DNA from: Lachnospiraceae bacterium UBA1760 | GTDB lineage: Bacteria; Bacillota; Clostridia; Lachnospirales; Lachnospiraceae | Direction of reading: 5' to 3' | DNA: 14,501 nucleotides | NCBI GenBank assembly: GCA_002314775.1 | Contig: DCHE01000062.1 | Span: forward strand, 1 to 14,501 | Part shown: positions 13,573 to 14,501 of the stretch, one piece after another | How the letters are laid out: every line of letters starts with the position of its first letter | How positions within the stretch are numbered: the stretch's first letter is position 1 | The notes under the pieces: model-generated | The model's input: the letters and a program-made list of their open reading frames with translations, nothing else | What the model was told of the DNA's origin: nothing | Database searches by the model: none | Made by a program: the position numbers and the translations under genes

Positions 13573-14501
13573 CTACGCCTCCAGTTCTTTCGCCTTCTTC
13601 TTAACGTCCTCAATAGTTCCAACATTGAAGAATGCTGCCTCAGGATACTGATCCATCTCTCCTGATAAAATAGCCTTGAAGCCCTTTACAGTCTCCTCTA
13701 CTGGTACGAAGGCACCAGGAACGCCTGTAAAGTTCTCAGCTACATGGAATGGCTGAGACAGAAATCTCTGAATCTTTCTTGCTCTATAAACAGTAACCTT
13801 ATCCTCGTCAGAGAGCTCCTCCATACCGAGAATAGCTATGATATCCTGTAATTCCTTATACTTCTGAAGTGTCTCCTGAACTGCTCTTGCCACCTTATAG
13901 TGCTCCTCACCAACGATATCCGGCTCAAGGATACGAGAAGATGAGTCAAGTGGGTCAACAGCTGGATAGATACCCTGCTCAACAATCTTTCTTGAAAGTA
14001 CTGTAGTAGCATCAAGATGTGTGAAGGTTGTAGCTGGGGCTGGGTCTGTAAGGTCGTCCGCAGGCACGTATACGGCCTGAACTGAGGTTACAGAACCATT
14101 CTTAGTAGATGCGATTCTCTCCTGAATCTCACCTAAATCATTTGCAAGTGTTGGCTGGTAACCAACTGCCGATGGCATACGTCCAAGAAGAGCTGAAACC
14201 TCTGAACCTGCCTGAATAAGACGGAAAATGTTATCGATGAAGAGTAACACATCCTGCTTTTTAACATCTCTGAAGTACTCAGCCATTGTAAGTCCTGTCT
14301 CGGCAACTCGCATACGGGCACCAGGTGATGAGTTCATCTGGCCAAATACAAGAGCTGTCTTTTTGATAACTCCCGAGTCTGTCATCTCGTGCCAGAGATC
14401 ATTTCCTTCACGGGAACGCTCTCCTACACCTGTAAATATTGAATATCCACCACTCTCTGTTGCGATATTTCTTATGAGCTCCTGAATAAGAACTGTCTTA
14501 C
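13573..14501 (-). CDS. atpD: F1Fo ATP synthase beta subunit, N-terminus beyond window edge
   Basis: The frame is open to the right window edge, leaving 308 complete codons. The first complete codon is the P-loop lysine (KTVLIQELIRNIA), so about the first third of the protein is missing. Catalytic-subunit motifs are present: GVGERSREGNDLW, the Walker B region VLLFIDNIFR, the signature QAGSEVSALLGRMPSAVGYQ, and DDLTDPAPATTF. The C-terminus GTIEDVKKKAKELEA is normal. The subunit hydrolyses or makes ATP in the F1 head. A start at the internal methionine near 14385 would delete the nucleotide-binding loop and is not the real one. H+ versus Na+ coupling cannot be judged here because the c subunit is outside. 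Confidence 0.97.
   Translation of the reverse strand, partial: KTVLIQELIRNIATESGGYSIFTGVGERSREGNDLWHEMTDSGVIKKTALVFGQMNSSPGARMRVAETGLTMAEYFRDVKKQDVLLFIDNIFRLIQAGSEVSALLGRMPSAVGYQPTLANDLGEIQERIASTKNGSVTSVQAVYVPADDLTDPAPATTFTHLDATTVLSRKIVEQGIYPAVDPLDSSSRILEPDIVGEEHYKVARAVQETLQKYKELQDIIAILGMEELSDEDKVTVYRARKIQRFLSQPFHVAENFTGVPGAFVPVEETVKGFKAILSGEMDQYPEAAFFNVGTIEDVKKKAKELEA

Noticed and set aside
14386..14501. Possibility that atpD begins at the methionine near 14385
   Set aside because: The upstream in-frame sequence encodes the P-loop and the GERSREG motif, so the gene clearly continues past the window edge.

Overview
The window looks like a chromosomal segment of an anaerobic, low-GC Gram-positive bacterium, most likely a member of the Lachnospiraceae (Butyrivibrio/Roseburia/Pseudobutyrivibrio type). 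The reasons are strong AGGAGG-type ribosome binding sites, a four-subunit pyruvate:ferredoxin oxidoreductase, a citrate synthase and an aconitase-family protein of the clostridial kind, a DUF4317-like gene, and several zinc-ribbon/membrane proteins typical of that family. The assignment rests on protein character, not on a database search.

Layout, left to right. (1) 1-4033, minus strand: a probable operon read from right to left. It encodes a zinc-ribbon/Q-P-M-rich membrane protein carrying three copies of an STTVLTAD motif, then an N-terminally anchored exported protein, a small 76-aa protein, and an aconitase-family hydratase cut off by the left window edge. (2) 4034-4351: divergent promoter region, with one good promoter on each strand. 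(3) 4352-7361, plus strand: porGDAB, a compact four-gene operon closed by a strong terminator. (4) 7408-10299, minus strand: citrate synthase (TTG start), a double zinc-ribbon two-TM protein and a 64-aa membrane protein, ending in its own terminator. (5) 10300-10549: divergent promoter region; the plus-strand promoter gives a leader of about 100 nt. (6) 10550-11839, plus strand: DUF4317-like protein, closed by a bidirectional terminator shared with (7). (7) 11882-12901, minus strand: a TetR-type regulator fused to a GNAT acetyltransferase domain, with palindromes in its promoter region. (8) 13056-14501, minus strand: the end of the F1Fo ATP synthase operon (atpD partial, atpC, terminator).

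Functionally, pyruvate oxidation to acetyl-CoA (Por), condensation to citrate (citrate synthase) and isomerisation of citrate (aconitase family) are the first steps of an oxidative TCA branch. In fermentative clostridia that branch usually leads to 2-oxoglutarate and glutamate. No isocitrate dehydrogenase is in view. The most unusual feature is the membrane protein with three STTVLTAD motifs. Two 22-codon copies differ at seven codons, all synonymously, and the motif resembles the phospho-threonine switch of GarA/OdhI FHA proteins, which control 2-oxoglutarate metabolism in Actinobacteria. It lies upstream of the aconitase gene and divergent from por, so a phospho-signalling link to central carbon flow is a reasonable but unproven hypothesis.

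No rRNA, tRNA, CRISPR array, transposase, integrase or attachment site was seen.
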